Source: Parahaliea mediterranea
Lineage (GTDB): Bacteria; Pseudomonadota; Gammaproteobacteria; Pseudomonadales; Halieaceae
Direction of reading: 5' to 3'
Assembly (NCBI RefSeq): GCF_003402235.1
Contig: NZ_QEWO01000004.1
Span: 310,001 to 374,000 of the forward strand
Length of the DNA: 64,000 nt
Part shown: piece after piece, positions 1-8,405 of the stretch
Position numbering within the stretch: position 1 is the first letter of the stretch
How the letters are laid out: the number at the start of each line of letters is the position of its first letter
Position numbers and translations under genes: made by a program
Notes under the pieces: generated by a model
Database searches by the model: none
What the model was told of the DNA's origin: nothing
Seen by the model: only the letters and a program-made list of their open reading frames with translations

Positions 1-81
1 AAAGTCCGGCAGGTTGGCAAAGCGCGCATCCGGGGTGCGCACCACCTCAGGCACATCCGGCCCGTCGTACACCGCGCTCAT
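1..81 (-). CDS. Haloalkane dehalogenase, N-terminal fragment (partial)
   Basis: Only the first 27 codons are present; the gene reads leftwards out of the window from an ATG at 79-81. The visible peptide contains VVRTPDARFANLPDF, which resembles the N-terminus of DhlA/DhmA-type (subfamily I) haloalkane dehalogenases, alpha/beta-hydrolases that cleave carbon-halogen bonds hydrolytically. The ATG overlaps the TGA of the upstream amidase (ATGA), so the two genes are probably translated from one message. No catalytic residue lies inside the window, so family assignment rests on the N-terminal signature alone; another alpha/beta-hydrolase is possible. Confidence 0.6.
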   Translation of the reverse strand, partial: MSAVYDGPDVPEVVRTPDARFANLPDF

Positions 82-1604
82 GACAGTACCGGCACCCGGT
101 CAAACCAGGGTGCCGCCTCCTCCAGTTGCCCGGCCAGCTGGAACAGCAGGGCCTCTTCGCCGTAGCGGCCGGCAAACATCACCCCCACCGGCAGCCCGGC
201 CGGGCTCCAGTGCAAGGGCAGCGACATGGCCGGCTGGCCGGTGGCGTTGTACAGGGAGGTAAAGGCCGACACATTCACCGCCGCCTTTTCGTAGCTGGGA
301 TAGGGCTGGTTGAGGCTCAGCTCCCCCAGCCGCGCCGGCGGTGTCGCCAGGGTGGGCGACAAGATCAGGTCGAACGCGTCCTGCAGCAGGGCCACCTGGC
401 GCGCCGCGCGCCCCAGAATCTGGTGGGCCCGGTGCAAATCCAGCGCGCTGTTGCCGCGCGCGTTCTGGTACATCTGCCAGGTGATGGGCTCCAGGTCCTG
501 CTCGGTGACCTGCCGCCCCAGGGCCTGCTCGCGGCTCTGCACCCTGTCCAGCAGGCCGGCGGCCATCACCGCGCCAAAGCCGGTGAAGAATTCCCGCGGG
601 TCGATGGGCAGTTCAATCGGCTCAACGTGGTGCCCCAGCTGCTCGCACAGGCGGGCGGTGGCCTCGACTGCGGCGATACATTCCGGGTGGACCGGGGTGT
701 GGGTGACCGGCCTGGTGAGCAGGCCAATGCGCAGCGCGCCCGGCGCGCGCCGGGCGGCATCCAGAAAGCCCCCGTTGCTGCCGGGGGCGATGGTGGTCTG
801 GCCCGGCTCCGGCCCGGCGGTGGCATCGAGCAGGGCGGCGCTGTCGCGCACGCTGCGCGACACTGCGTGAGTCACCGCCAGCGTGGACGACAGCTGGCGC
901 GGCCCGTGGGGCGTGCGGCCGCGGCTTGGCTTGAGGCCGAACAGCGCGCAGCAGGAGGCGGGAATGCGGATGGAGCCACCGCCGTCGGTGGCATTGGCCA
1001 GCGGCAGAATGCCGGCGGCCACCGCCGCGGCGGAACCGCCGGAGGAACCGCCGGGCGAATGCGCCAGGTTCCAGGGGTTGTGGGTATCGCCAAACAGCAG
1101 CGATTCGGTGGTGCCCGTGCCGCCAAACTCGGGGCTGGCGCTTTTGCCGAAAATCACCAGCCCGGCGCGCTGGTAGCGCTCGACCACGGTGCTGGTGTAG
1201 CCGGCCACGGCGTCGCGGTAAAAGCGCGAGCCGCCAGTGGTTACGGTGCCTTCGAGCATCATGCCCAGGTCTTTGAGCAAAAAGGGCACCCCGGTGAAGG
1301 GCCCGTCCGGCAGGGGCGCCTTGACGCGTTGCCGCGCCCGCTCGTAGAGCGTTTCCACAATGCAGTTCAGGCGCGGGTTCAGGGCCTGGGCCCGGGCAAT
1401 GGCCACCTCCAGCACCTCGGCGGCGCTCACCTCACCCTTGCGCACCAGCGCCGCCAGCGCCAGAGCGTCCAGGGCGCGGTATTCCGCCGGGTTCAGGGCC
1501 AGCCCGGTGCCGGTGGCGGCGTGGGTGATTGACGGCAGTGCGCTGGCCGCCGCCAGGGTGGCGCCACTGCGCAACAGCGCGCGGCGCGAAAGTCCATCCT
1601 GCAT
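78..1604 (-). CDS. Tat-exported amidase (amidase signature family)
   Basis: A 508-aa amidase of the Ser-cisSer-Lys family, which hydrolyses carboxylic amides. The chosen ATG (1602-1604) places a twin-arginine signal (SRRALLRSG, then a hydrophobic stretch ending near THAA) at the N-terminus; an upstream in-frame start would add 15 unlikely residues. The amidase-signature elements are visible: the Lys in FLLKDLG, the Gly/Ser-rich block SPGGSSGGSAAAVAAG, and GGGSIRIPASCC with the nucleophilic Ser. It is the penultimate visible gene of a minus-strand catabolic run and overlaps the dehalogenase start by 4 bp. Its substrate cannot be read from sequence; export predicts a periplasmic role. Confidence 0.9.
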   Translation of the reverse strand: MQDGLSRRALLRSGATLAAASALPSITHAATGTGLALNPAEYRALDALALAALVRKGEVSAAEVLEVAIARAQALNPRLNCIVETLYERARQRVKAPLPDGPFTGVPFLLKDLGMMLEGTVTTGGSRFYRDAVAGYTSTVVERYQRAGLVIFGKSASPEFGGTGTTESLLFGDTHNPWNLAHSPGGSSGGSAAAVAAGILPLANATDGGGSIRIPASCCALFGLKPSRGRTPHGPRQLSSTLAVTHAVSRSVRDSAALLDATAGPEPGQTTIAPGSNGGFLDAARRAPGALRIGLLTRPVTHTPVHPECIAAVEATARLCEQLGHHVEPIELPIDPREFFTGFGAVMAAGLLDRVQSREQALGRQVTEQDLEPITWQMYQNARGNSALDLHRAHQILGRAARQVALLQDAFDLILSPTLATPPARLGELSLNQPYPSYEKAAVNVSAFTSLYNATGQPAMSLPLHWSPAGLPVGVMFAGRYGEEALLFQLAGQLEEAAPWFDRVPVLS

Positions 1605-1755
1605 GGGTGTCTCCGGTTGTGCATGTTGCAGGCATTGAAACCGCGCCAAAGGCCTGCTGCAACGCCGGAGGGCCCCTGGGCAGAGCGCCCCCGCCGGTGG
1701 TCAGCGAGGTTGAACCAGCTGGGTTTTAGGCTGGCTTAGATAGATTCAGGCCGGT

Positions 1756-3510
1756 TCAGGCAGACTGCGAGCCGGCTTCAGCCAGCGCCGCCCGCGCCAG
1801 CCCGATCAGCTCCGCCAGGTCGGGGCGCCGCTCGATGAGCGCAACCAGCGCCTGCTCCAGGGCGCTGCGCGTGGCCACCAGCTGCGGTTGCGACGGCAGC
1901 GCCGCCAGCAGTTCGTAGTGCAGCAGCCATTCCTCGGGATAGGCGCCGCACGCCTCGGCCAGGGCGGGCCAGTCACCACTGCCCTGCTGCGCTGCCTCGG
2001 CTACACGGCCGTACAGCGCCATCAGCGTGTCGTCACGCACCGCGGGCGGGGCGCTGTGCCCGGAGGGGGCCTCGTACAGGCGATAGCGGTCGCGGTCGGC
2101 GGTGCCGCCGAATACGGATTCCACCCGCGCGCCCACGGCCATGTCGTAGCAGCCCCAGCCGGGGTCGAACAGCACGCGGCCGTTAAGGTCTGTCACGGTG
2201 CAGTCCTCAAAGCTGAGAATCAGGTTGCGGTGCTCCTGGCGCACAATGTGGCACAGGCGCCCCTGCACGGTGATGCCCGAGAGAAACTCCAGCCGCACCC
2301 GCTCGCCAAGGGCGATAGCGTGGGCCTTGAGTTCGTCGATGGTGTAGTCCGACAGGCAGCGGCTGAAATCCTTGAGCAAACCCACCGGTGAGCCAAAGCC
2401 CTGCGGGTGGGCCTCCACCCCCTGGCCGTAGATTTCCCGGTCGCGCCAGGCGAGTTGGGTGGGGCCGGTGGTGCGCAGGTAAGTGGGGTTGCCCATCGCG
2501 TCGCAGATCACCTCTTCCATGCGCCCGCTGACCTGCATGCCGGAATCAAACTGGGCGGTGCACACAGTGCCGGCGGCAATCGCCTGGCGCAGAGATGCGG
2601 CGCCGCCGCGGCGGAAGCACATGCCGGCGGCGAACTCCTCCAGCACCTGGCTCAAATGGCGGCAGCTCTTGGTGACAAAGAGCTGGGGCTGCTCGGAGGT
2701 AATGTCGTAGGGAAAGGTCACCGCGTTGACGGTGAGCGGCAGCTTGGCAACCCGCCCGTCATCCAGGCAGTGGCGGCTTTCGCCGAGGGAGGACAGCAGG
2801 CCGGCGCCAAAAATGCGGTAGTCGTCCATCTCGCCCACCAGCCCGTACTCCACCGTCCACCAGTGCAGGCGGGTGAGCAGGGCCGCCTCGGAGGGCTCCT
2901 CTTCCCGCGCGAGCACGGTTTCCAGGGCCTGCTGGGCGGCGCGAATGTCACCCTCGCTGCTGGCCGGGCACTCCTTGACGATGGACAGCTGGCGCACCGC
3001 CTCGTACACCTCGAAGTCGTAGCGGGTGGAGATGGCCTTCATGCCCACCTCGCCAAAACGCTGCAGGAACTCGGCGTAGTCCACATCCACGATAAACGGC
3101 GCGTGGCCGGCAGACTCGTGCACAATGTCCGGCGCCGGGGTGTAAAAGATGTGATCCACGCTGCGCATATCCAGGGCGATCACCAGCACCTTCAGAGCCT
3201 GGAACTCCATGAAAATGGCCGGGGGAATAAAGCCGTCCACCACCACCGCGCGCCAGCCCAGGGCGGCCAGGGCGGCGTTCATTTCATCGATGGAGGGAAT
3301 GTGATCCAGCGCAATGCCGGTGCGGGCCAGGCCCTCGAGATACACGGGGTGGGCGGTATCGCGCAACTGGCGGGTCAGCTGCAGCATGATGAAGCGCCAC
3401 ACGGCGTGGTCGCGCGGGGTGTAGCGATTGTAATCCTGCAGTTTGACGAAGGGCTGCAGGTGGGCCGGCAAGCTGGCCACGATGTCCCGTTGTTGAATAC
3501 CGCCTTGCAT
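1756..3510 (-). CDS. Aromatic amino acid hydroxylase (phenylalanine 4-monooxygenase type), long form
   Basis: A 584-aa pterin-dependent non-haem iron hydroxylase, probably converting phenylalanine to tyrosine. The 2-His-1-Glu iron site is visible: H131 and H136 in VHESAGHAPF and E221 in VEYGLV. Ordinary bacterial PhhA proteins are about 260-300 aa, so the roughly 300 extra C-terminal residues are the notable feature; they have no motif I recognise. A MarR regulator lies 30 bp upstream on the same strand and probably controls it. The reaction is inferred from the conserved catalytic core; tyrosine or tryptophan specificity is not excluded. Confidence 0.88.
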   Translation of the reverse strand: MQGGIQQRDIVASLPAHLQPFVKLQDYNRYTPRDHAVWRFIMLQLTRQLRDTAHPVYLEGLARTGIALDHIPSIDEMNAALAALGWRAVVVDGFIPPAIFMEFQALKVLVIALDMRSVDHIFYTPAPDIVHESAGHAPFIVDVDYAEFLQRFGEVGMKAISTRYDFEVYEAVRQLSIVKECPASSEGDIRAAQQALETVLAREEEPSEAALLTRLHWWTVEYGLVGEMDDYRIFGAGLLSSLGESRHCLDDGRVAKLPLTVNAVTFPYDITSEQPQLFVTKSCRHLSQVLEEFAAGMCFRRGGAASLRQAIAAGTVCTAQFDSGMQVSGRMEEVICDAMGNPTYLRTTGPTQLAWRDREIYGQGVEAHPQGFGSPVGLLKDFSRCLSDYTIDELKAHAIALGERVRLEFLSGITVQGRLCHIVRQEHRNLILSFEDCTVTDLNGRVLFDPGWGCYDMAVGARVESVFGGTADRDRYRLYEAPSGHSAPPAVRDDTLMALYGRVAEAAQQGSGDWPALAEACGAYPEEWLLHYELLAALPSQPQLVATRSALEQALVALIERRPDLAELIGLARAALAEAGSQSA

Positions 3511-3540
3511 ACCGATAGCTCCGGGCCCGTGGGCCGCCGT

Positions 3541-3990
3541 TCAATCGGATGACAACTCAGACAGGCGCAGGTCCAGCTTGTCCAGCAGGGCGAACAGGGT
3601 GGCCTGTTCCGCCTCGGACAGTGGCGCCAGCAGGCGCTCTTCCCAGGCCAGGGCCTCGGGCACAATGCGCCGGTACAGTTCCAGGCCCGCCTCGGTCAGG
3701 GTGAGGAAGGCCGCGCGGCTGTCGCGGTCGCAGGGGCGGCGACTCAGCAGCCCCTTGTCCGTCATGGTGGCGACCGCCCGCGACACACGCACTTTGTCCA
3801 TGCTGGTGTGGGCCGCAATCTGCTTGGACTGCAACTCGCCGTATTCCGACAGGGCCACCAGGGTGCGCCACTCGGGTACGGTAATGCCGAACTTCTGCAC
3901 GTAAATGCGGGCCAGCGACACGCTGATGCGCTGGGCCAGGCTGTTGCAGCGGTAGGGCAGAAACTGCTGCAGGCTGAGTTTGTCATCCAT
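3541..3990 (-). CDS. MarR-family transcriptional regulator
   Basis: A 149-aa winged-helix regulator. The central segment has the MarR pattern: a recognition helix region SKQIAAHTSMDKVRVSRAV, then a wing with LLSRRPCDRDSRA. The ATG at 3988-3990 is chosen because a good minus-strand sigma70 promoter lies just upstream (-10 at 4010-4015); a start further upstream would precede the predicted transcription start. A near-perfect 22-bp inverted repeat (4028-4049) overlaps the -35, which fits autorepression. It is followed after 30 bp by the aromatic amino acid hydroxylase, its likely target. The ligand is unknown; an aromatic compound would fit the context. Confidence 0.88.
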   Translation of the reverse strand: MDDKLSLQQFLPYRCNSLAQRISVSLARIYVQKFGITVPEWRTLVALSEYGELQSKQIAAHTSMDKVRVSRAVATMTDKGLLSRRPCDRDSRAAFLTLTEAGLELYRRIVPEALAWEERLLAPLSEAEQATLFALLDKLDLRLSELSSD

Positions 3991-4009
3991 GGGTGTTGAC
4001 CATGGCCGC

Positions 4010-4038
4010 AGTATAGCCACGCCCCGCTATAGTTTCAA
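4010..4038 (-). promoter_or_regulatory. Sigma70-type promoter of the marR-hydroxylase unit
   Basis: On the minus strand TTGAAA (4033-4038) and TATACT (4010-4015) are separated by exactly 17 bp. The predicted transcript would start near 4003, only about 13 nt before the MarR ATG, so the leader would be very short and I see no clear Shine-Dalgarno sequence. Confidence 0.55.
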
Positions 4039-4049
4039 AAGAAACCATA
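4028..4049. promoter_or_regulatory. Inverted-repeat operator, probable MarR site
   Basis: TATAGTTTC and GAAACCATA flank an AAAA spacer; 8 of 9 positions in each arm are symmetric. The repeat covers the -35 hexamer of the marR promoter and lies immediately beyond the stop of the upstream SDR gene. Size, symmetry and position are typical of MarR operators; binding is inferred. Confidence 0.55.
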
Positions 4050-4850
4050 TTACCCCATGCCTCCCCAGGCCCGGGGCATTTGCATGTTCAGGCGCTCCAG
4101 GCCGCCGTTCACCCCGAGGATGTCACCGGTCACATAGCCCGCCGCCGGCGACACCAGATAGAGGGCCCCCAGGGCCACGTCTTCCACCTCGCCCAGGCGC
4201 GCCATCGGGGTCAGCTCCACCATGGTCTGTTCAATGCCTTCGGTCAGCACGGTGTTCAGCGCATCGGTTTTGGTGGAGCCCACGGCGATGGCGTTCACCC
4301 GCACCCGTGGCGCGTACTCCTGGGCCAGCTCGCGGGTGAGGAAGGACAGGGCCGCCTTGGCGGTGCCGTAGGAGGCAAAACACGGCGCCGGCTTGTGACC
4401 GGCAATGGAGGAGATATTGAGAATGCTGCCACCGCCGCTGGATTCCACCATCAGCGGCGCGCACAGGCGGCTGAGTTCGTAGGCGGTGCTGACGTTAAAG
4501 CGGAAGATCCCCTCGAACTCCTCCACGCCAATGTCGGCGGTGGGGCGCGGCGGCCCGCCGCCGGCGTTGTTGACCAGAATGTCCAGCCGCCCGAAGTGCG
4601 CCAGCACCTGCGGGCCCAACTCGCGCAACTGCGGGAAGTCCAGCACGTCCGCCTCGATCACCAGGGCCTCGCTGCCCAGGGCCGCCACCTCGGCGGCCAC
4701 CCGCTCCAAATCGGCCCGGGTGCGCGCGGCAATGGCCACCTTCGCCCCCGCCTCGGCAAAGGCCCGGGCGCAGCCTGCGCCGATGCCCTTGCCACCCCCG
4801 GTAATCAAGGCCACTTTGCCATCCAGTCGGAATTTATCCAGCAGTGCCAT
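4050..4850 (-). CDS. Short-chain dehydrogenase/reductase (SDR, classical)
   Basis: A 266-aa classical SDR. The cofactor motif TGGGKGIG is at residues 17-24, NNAG at 94-97, and the catalytic Ser147, Tyr161 and Lys165 (YGTAK) are all present. It should be a soluble NAD(P)-dependent alcohol/ketone oxidoreductase, related to the group annotated as hydroxysteroid or glucose dehydrogenases; the substrate is unknown. It lies 66 bp downstream of the M20 amidohydrolase on the same strand, and marR starts about 60 bp further on behind its own promoter, so it belongs more naturally with the amidohydrolase. Confidence 0.88.
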   Translation of the reverse strand: MALLDKFRLDGKVALITGGGKGIGAGCARAFAEAGAKVAIAARTRADLERVAAEVAALGSEALVIEADVLDFPQLRELGPQVLAHFGRLDILVNNAGGGPPRPTADIGVEEFEGIFRFNVSTAYELSRLCAPLMVESSGGGSILNISSIAGHKPAPCFASYGTAKAALSFLTRELAQEYAPRVRVNAIAVGSTKTDALNTVLTEGIEQTMVELTPMARLGEVEDVALGALYLVSPAAGYVTGDILGVNGGLERLNMQMPRAWGGMG

Positions 4851-4917
4851 TGCTCAGCCCTCTTATTACGTGCGTGCAGAATTTATCGGCGCGTGCTGAC
4901 ATTATCGACGCACAGGT

Positions 4918-6351
4918 TTATCGACGATAGTCCAGCGGCGGCGCGCGGTCGCCCAGCAGGGCCTCGTAGTGGAAGTCCTTGCCGCGACGCTGTTCAAATT
5001 CTTCCTCCGCCGCCTTGAGCAGCTGCGGATTCTGGTACAGATCGGCCGCGGTCAGCGCCAGCGTTTTGGCGGCAACCATCATGCCCTTATGGCCGATGGA
5101 CATACCCCCGGCGGCAATCGCCTGCCAGCTGTGGGGAGCGGTGCCCGGCACCCAGGTGGCGGCGCGCATCTCCACGGTGGGTACCTGCCAGCTGACATCG
5201 CCCACATCGGTGGAACCCATGCCCTGGATAAACTCCATGGGCAGCACTTTGGCCTCCTGCCCGCTGAGGTCCTGGGACAGGTTGAGCGAGGTGGTGATCT
5301 TGTCGGCAAAGGCCCGTTCTGCAGCGCTGTAGGTTACGCCGCCCACCTGCTCCAGCCGCTGGTGCATGGCGCTGGCCAGGGTTTCGTTGGGCAACATGCT
5401 GTGGTTGCCGTGGATCACCTCGGCCTCCATGCGCGTGCCGGTGCCCTGGGCCGCGCCCTCGGCGGCGGCCATCACCCGGCCCCAGATTTTCTGCAGCTCT
5501 TCGGCTTTGGGATGCCGCACGTAATAAAACACCTCGGCAAAGTCGGGCACCACGTTGGGCGCGGAGCCGCCGCTGGTGATGACGTAGTGAATGCGCGATT
5601 CCTGCGGTACGTGCTCGCGCATCATATTGACCATGAAGTTCATGGCCTCTACCCCGTCCAGGGCAGAGCGGCCACGCTCCGGCGCCACTGCAGCGTGGGA
5701 CGACTGGCCGTAAAAGCGGAACTTGGCGGACTTGTTGGCAAGGCTGGTGGCCGGGTCGGCGGCGTTGCGGTCCGCCGGGTGCCACACCAGCACCGCATCC
5801 ACGTCGTCGAACAGGCCGGCACGCACCATGTATACCTTGCCGCTGCCACCCTCTTCCGCCGGGGTGCCGTACAGGCGCACGGTGCCGGGGATGTCGTTGG
5901 CCGCCAGCCAGCGCTTGATGGCCACGGCGGCGGCGGTGGAACCGGCGCCAAACAGGTGGTGGCCGCAGGCGTGGCCGGCGTGTTTGTCGGCGAGCTCATC
6001 GCGCTCGGGTTTGGCGGACTGGGAGATACCCGGCAGGGCGTCAAACTCCGCCAGCAGGCCAATCACCGGCCCGCCCTTGCCATAGCTGGCGACAAAGGCA
6101 GTGGGAATATCCGCCACGCCGGTCTCAATGGCAAAGCCCTCGGTCTTCAAGGCTTGCTGTAGCAAGGCGGAGCTTTCGGTTTCCTGGTAGCCAAGTTCAG
6201 CCTTGTCCCAGATGGTGTCCGCCAGGCTGGCGTACTGGCCGGCGTTCTGGTTCAGGTAGTCCAGCATGCTGTCGCCGGAGACGGGCTCGGCATGGGCAGC
6301 GGAAGAAGCGCACAGCACAAGGCCGGCGGCAAGGGCGGATAAACGTGACAT
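4918..6351 (-). CDS. Exported M20 family amidohydrolase (AbgB-like)
   Basis: A 477-aa metal-dependent amidohydrolase similar to the p-aminobenzoyl-glutamate hydrolase subunit B/aminoacylase group. The ATG at 6349-6351 gives a clean Sec signal peptide (LSALAAGLVLCASSAAHA); a start 10 codons upstream would hide it. Zinc-ligand regions are visible as HACGHH and the acidic pair in PAEEGGSGK, with a dimerisation-domain segment between. It probably hydrolyses N-acyl or amide-linked amino acids in the periplasm. It is first in the minus-strand run that continues with an SDR. Confidence 0.87.
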   Translation of the reverse strand: MSRLSALAAGLVLCASSAAHAEPVSGDSMLDYLNQNAGQYASLADTIWDKAELGYQETESSALLQQALKTEGFAIETGVADIPTAFVASYGKGGPVIGLLAEFDALPGISQSAKPERDELADKHAGHACGHHLFGAGSTAAAVAIKRWLAANDIPGTVRLYGTPAEEGGSGKVYMVRAGLFDDVDAVLVWHPADRNAADPATSLANKSAKFRFYGQSSHAAVAPERGRSALDGVEAMNFMVNMMREHVPQESRIHYVITSGGSAPNVVPDFAEVFYYVRHPKAEELQKIWGRVMAAAEGAAQGTGTRMEAEVIHGNHSMLPNETLASAMHQRLEQVGGVTYSAAERAFADKITTSLNLSQDLSGQEAKVLPMEFIQGMGSTDVGDVSWQVPTVEMRAATWVPGTAPHSWQAIAAGGMSIGHKGMMVAAKTLALTAADLYQNPQLLKAAEEEFEQRRGKDFHYEALLGDRAPPLDYRR

Positions 6352-6477
6352 GGTGATCCTCTGGCGTAATGTCAGGGGCACACCTTACCACTGCCGGCCA
6401 CTGGCAGCACAGACGGCGCAATGCCGTAACAGCGGGAGTTGGGGGCTGGCCCGGGCGGGCCTGCCCGGCAAAAGCGC

Positions 6478-6510
6478 CGGGCCGGTGGCGCATGCCTGGC
6501 CACCGGCCCG
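6478..6510. terminator. Strong hairpin between UrcA gene and M20 amidohydrolase
   Basis: CGGGCCGGTGGC (6478-6489) and GCCACCGGCCCG (6499-6510) form a perfect 12-bp stem with a 9-nt loop. There is no T-tract, so it is an RNA-end or Rho-assisted structure rather than a textbook intrinsic terminator. It separates two same-strand genes in an otherwise gene-free 252-bp gap. Confidence 0.4.
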
Positions 6511-6603
6511 AACGGTGTGCCGGGCAGGGGAACCCGGCGAGGGCGGGCACTGGCCCGCCCCTTCAGCCCGCCAGGGGTTGCAGGCTGAAGTCGTTGCCCG
6601 CTG

Positions 6604-6951
6604 TCAGTCGGCGGTGCTCGCCACCTGGCCGGCGTTCACCTGGCTCATGGCGTCGTTGACGGCGCGCTTGTAGCAGGCTTCGTTGTCGGCGGCGCTGCCC
6701 AGGTGACCGGTAATGCGGTAGTCACCGGAGCCGCACACATTGCGTGCCGCTGCGCTGATGCGGTAGTAGAGGCTTTGCTGCCCCTTGCTGGAGCTTAAAT
6801 CCAGGTCGTCGAAGTTGACGGTCTGGGTGCGAGCCGCCTTGGACTGCACCAGGGTTTCGCTGTAGTTGTCTGCCTGCGCCTGACCCGCCAGCAGGGTCAT
6901 TGCCGCTGCACAAGCCATTGCCCAGTGTTTGCCGATACGCGCCATGTTCAT
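6604..6951 (-). CDS. UrcA family protein, exported
   Basis: A 115-aa small secreted protein. The ATG at 6949-6951 gives a signal peptide (MACAAAMTLLAGQAQA) followed by a mature domain of the UrcA type: an early Thr/Val-Asn-Phe-Asp-Asp-Leu-Asp segment (VNFDDLDLSSSKGQQSLYYR), then AARNVCGSG and a second cysteine in NEACYKRA, which probably forms a disulfide with the first. The function of this family is not established. It is divergent from hemH across about 270 bp. Confidence 0.8.
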   Translation of the reverse strand: MNMARIGKHWAMACAAAMTLLAGQAQADNYSETLVQSKAARTQTVNFDDLDLSSSKGQQSLYYRISAAARNVCGSGDYRITGHLGSAADNEACYKRAVNDAMSQVNAGQVASTAD

Positions 6952-7160
6952 GAGTGTTCTCCCTACGGTTGCTGTGTGGCGGGCCTGTCCCGCCCCGGGC
7001 GCGCTGTTGTTGTGCCGCCCTTGAGGTGAACAATAGGTAAAGGCCGCGCGGCACGAAACAGCACTTCGACAAGCCGAGGGCAGCGCGCGACAGGGCGATG
7101 GAATCCGGCGATGGGGCGCCGAGCACAACCGGGCAAAGCAGGGAAAAAGGCGGGGCAAAT

Positions 7161-7189
7161 TTGGCTTAAACCGCCCACAACCGTATATT
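7161..7189 (+). promoter_or_regulatory. Sigma70-type promoter of hemH
   Basis: TTGGCT (7161-7166) and TATATT (7184-7189) are separated by 17 bp and lie about 30 bp before the hemH ATG at 7218. The rest of the 6952-7217 gap shows no other convincing element. Confidence 0.5.
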
Positions 7190-7217
7190 GAACCGTTATT
7201 TCCAGAGTCGAGACCGC

Positions 7218-8270
7218 ATGAGCCAGGCAACCCCGCAACCGCCCCAGGCGCCCACCGAGGACGGTGGCGACGGCCCCGTTGGCATCCTCATCACCAACCT
7301 CGGCACGCCCGATGCGCCCACCCGCAGCGCCCTGCGCCGCTACCTGAAGGAGTTCCTGTGGGATCCGCGGGTGGTGGAGGCCCCCCGCTGGCTGTGGTGG
7401 CTGGTGCTGAACGGCGTCATCCTCACCATTCGCCCGGGCCGCTCGGCCGCCGCCTACCGCAGTATCTGGACCGAGCGCGGCTCGCCCCTGCTGCTGCACA
7501 CCCGCGACCAGGCCCAGGCCCTGCAGGCCGCCTTCCAAACCCGCTACGGCAACGACGTGCTGGTGGAATTTGCCATGCGCTACGGCAACCCGGGCATGGC
7601 CGAGGGTATTGAGTCCCTGTGGCAGCGCGGTGCCCGGCGCCTGCTGGTCATGCCTCTGTATCCCCAGTACAGCGGCGCGGCCACCGCCTCCACCTTCGAC
7701 GCCGTCGGCAGTGCCTTCGCCCGCCGGCGCTGGGTGCCCCACCTGCGTTTTATCAGCGACTACCACGACCACCCTGCCTACATCAGCGCCATAGCCGACA
7801 GCGTGCGCCGCCACTGGCAGACTCACCCCCGGGCCCAGCGCCTGCTGTTCTCCTACCACGGCATACCCCAGCGCTACGTGGATCAGGGCGACCCCTACTA
7901 CCGGCAGTGCCAGCGCAGCAGCGCACTGATTGCCGAGGCCCTTGAACTGGCAGCCGACGAGTGGGGCTGCTGCTTTCAGTCGCGCTTCGGGCGCGAGCCC
8001 TGGCTAAAGCCCTACACCGACGCCACCCTCAAGGCCCTGCCGGGCGAGGGGGTAAGCTCGGTACAGATGATCTGCCCCGGCTTTTCCGCCGACTGCCTGG
8101 AAACCATCGAAGAGATCGGCATGGAAAATCGCGAATACTTCATGGCCGCCGGCGGCGAGCGCTACGAGTACATTCCCTGCCTGAATGCCGAGCCGGGCCA
8201 CATCGACGCCCTGCGGGACATCCTCGAGCAGCAACTGGCCGGCTGGCTGGAGCCGGCTTTGGCCGAATAA
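7218..8270 (+). CDS. hemH: Ferrochelatase
   Basis: A 350-aa ferrochelatase, which inserts Fe2+ into protoporphyrin IX in the last step of haem synthesis. The N-terminal GILITNLGTPDAPTRSALR, the catalytic-His region FSYHGIPQRY and the C-terminal QSRFGREPWLKPYTD match the family, and the length is normal. The ATG at 7218 follows a good promoter; an in-frame start 10 codons earlier would sit at the promoter. The gene stands alone. Haem supply is relevant to the haem-enzyme operon at 52-61 kb, although the two are not linked. Confidence 0.95.
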   Translation: MSQATPQPPQAPTEDGGDGPVGILITNLGTPDAPTRSALRRYLKEFLWDPRVVEAPRWLWWLVLNGVILTIRPGRSAAAYRSIWTERGSPLLLHTRDQAQALQAAFQTRYGNDVLVEFAMRYGNPGMAEGIESLWQRGARRLLVMPLYPQYSGAATASTFDAVGSAFARRRWVPHLRFISDYHDHPAYISAIADSVRRHWQTHPRAQRLLFSYHGIPQRYVDQGDPYYRQCQRSSALIAEALELAADEWGCCFQSRFGREPWLKPYTDATLKALPGEGVSSVQMICPGFSADCLETIEEIGMENREYFMAAGGERYEYIPCLNAEPGHIDALRDILEQQLAGWLEPALAE

Positions 8271-8405
8271 CAGAGGCCGAGTGAGAGAACGGTTGAAAGA
8301 GCCAAGTGACAGCGCCGATGTGAAGGCCCCCGGTGCGAGGGTGGCCATGCCCCGCCGCAACATGCTAGCCTGTTGTCATCATTTCTGACCGGACAGCACC
8401 ACGCT

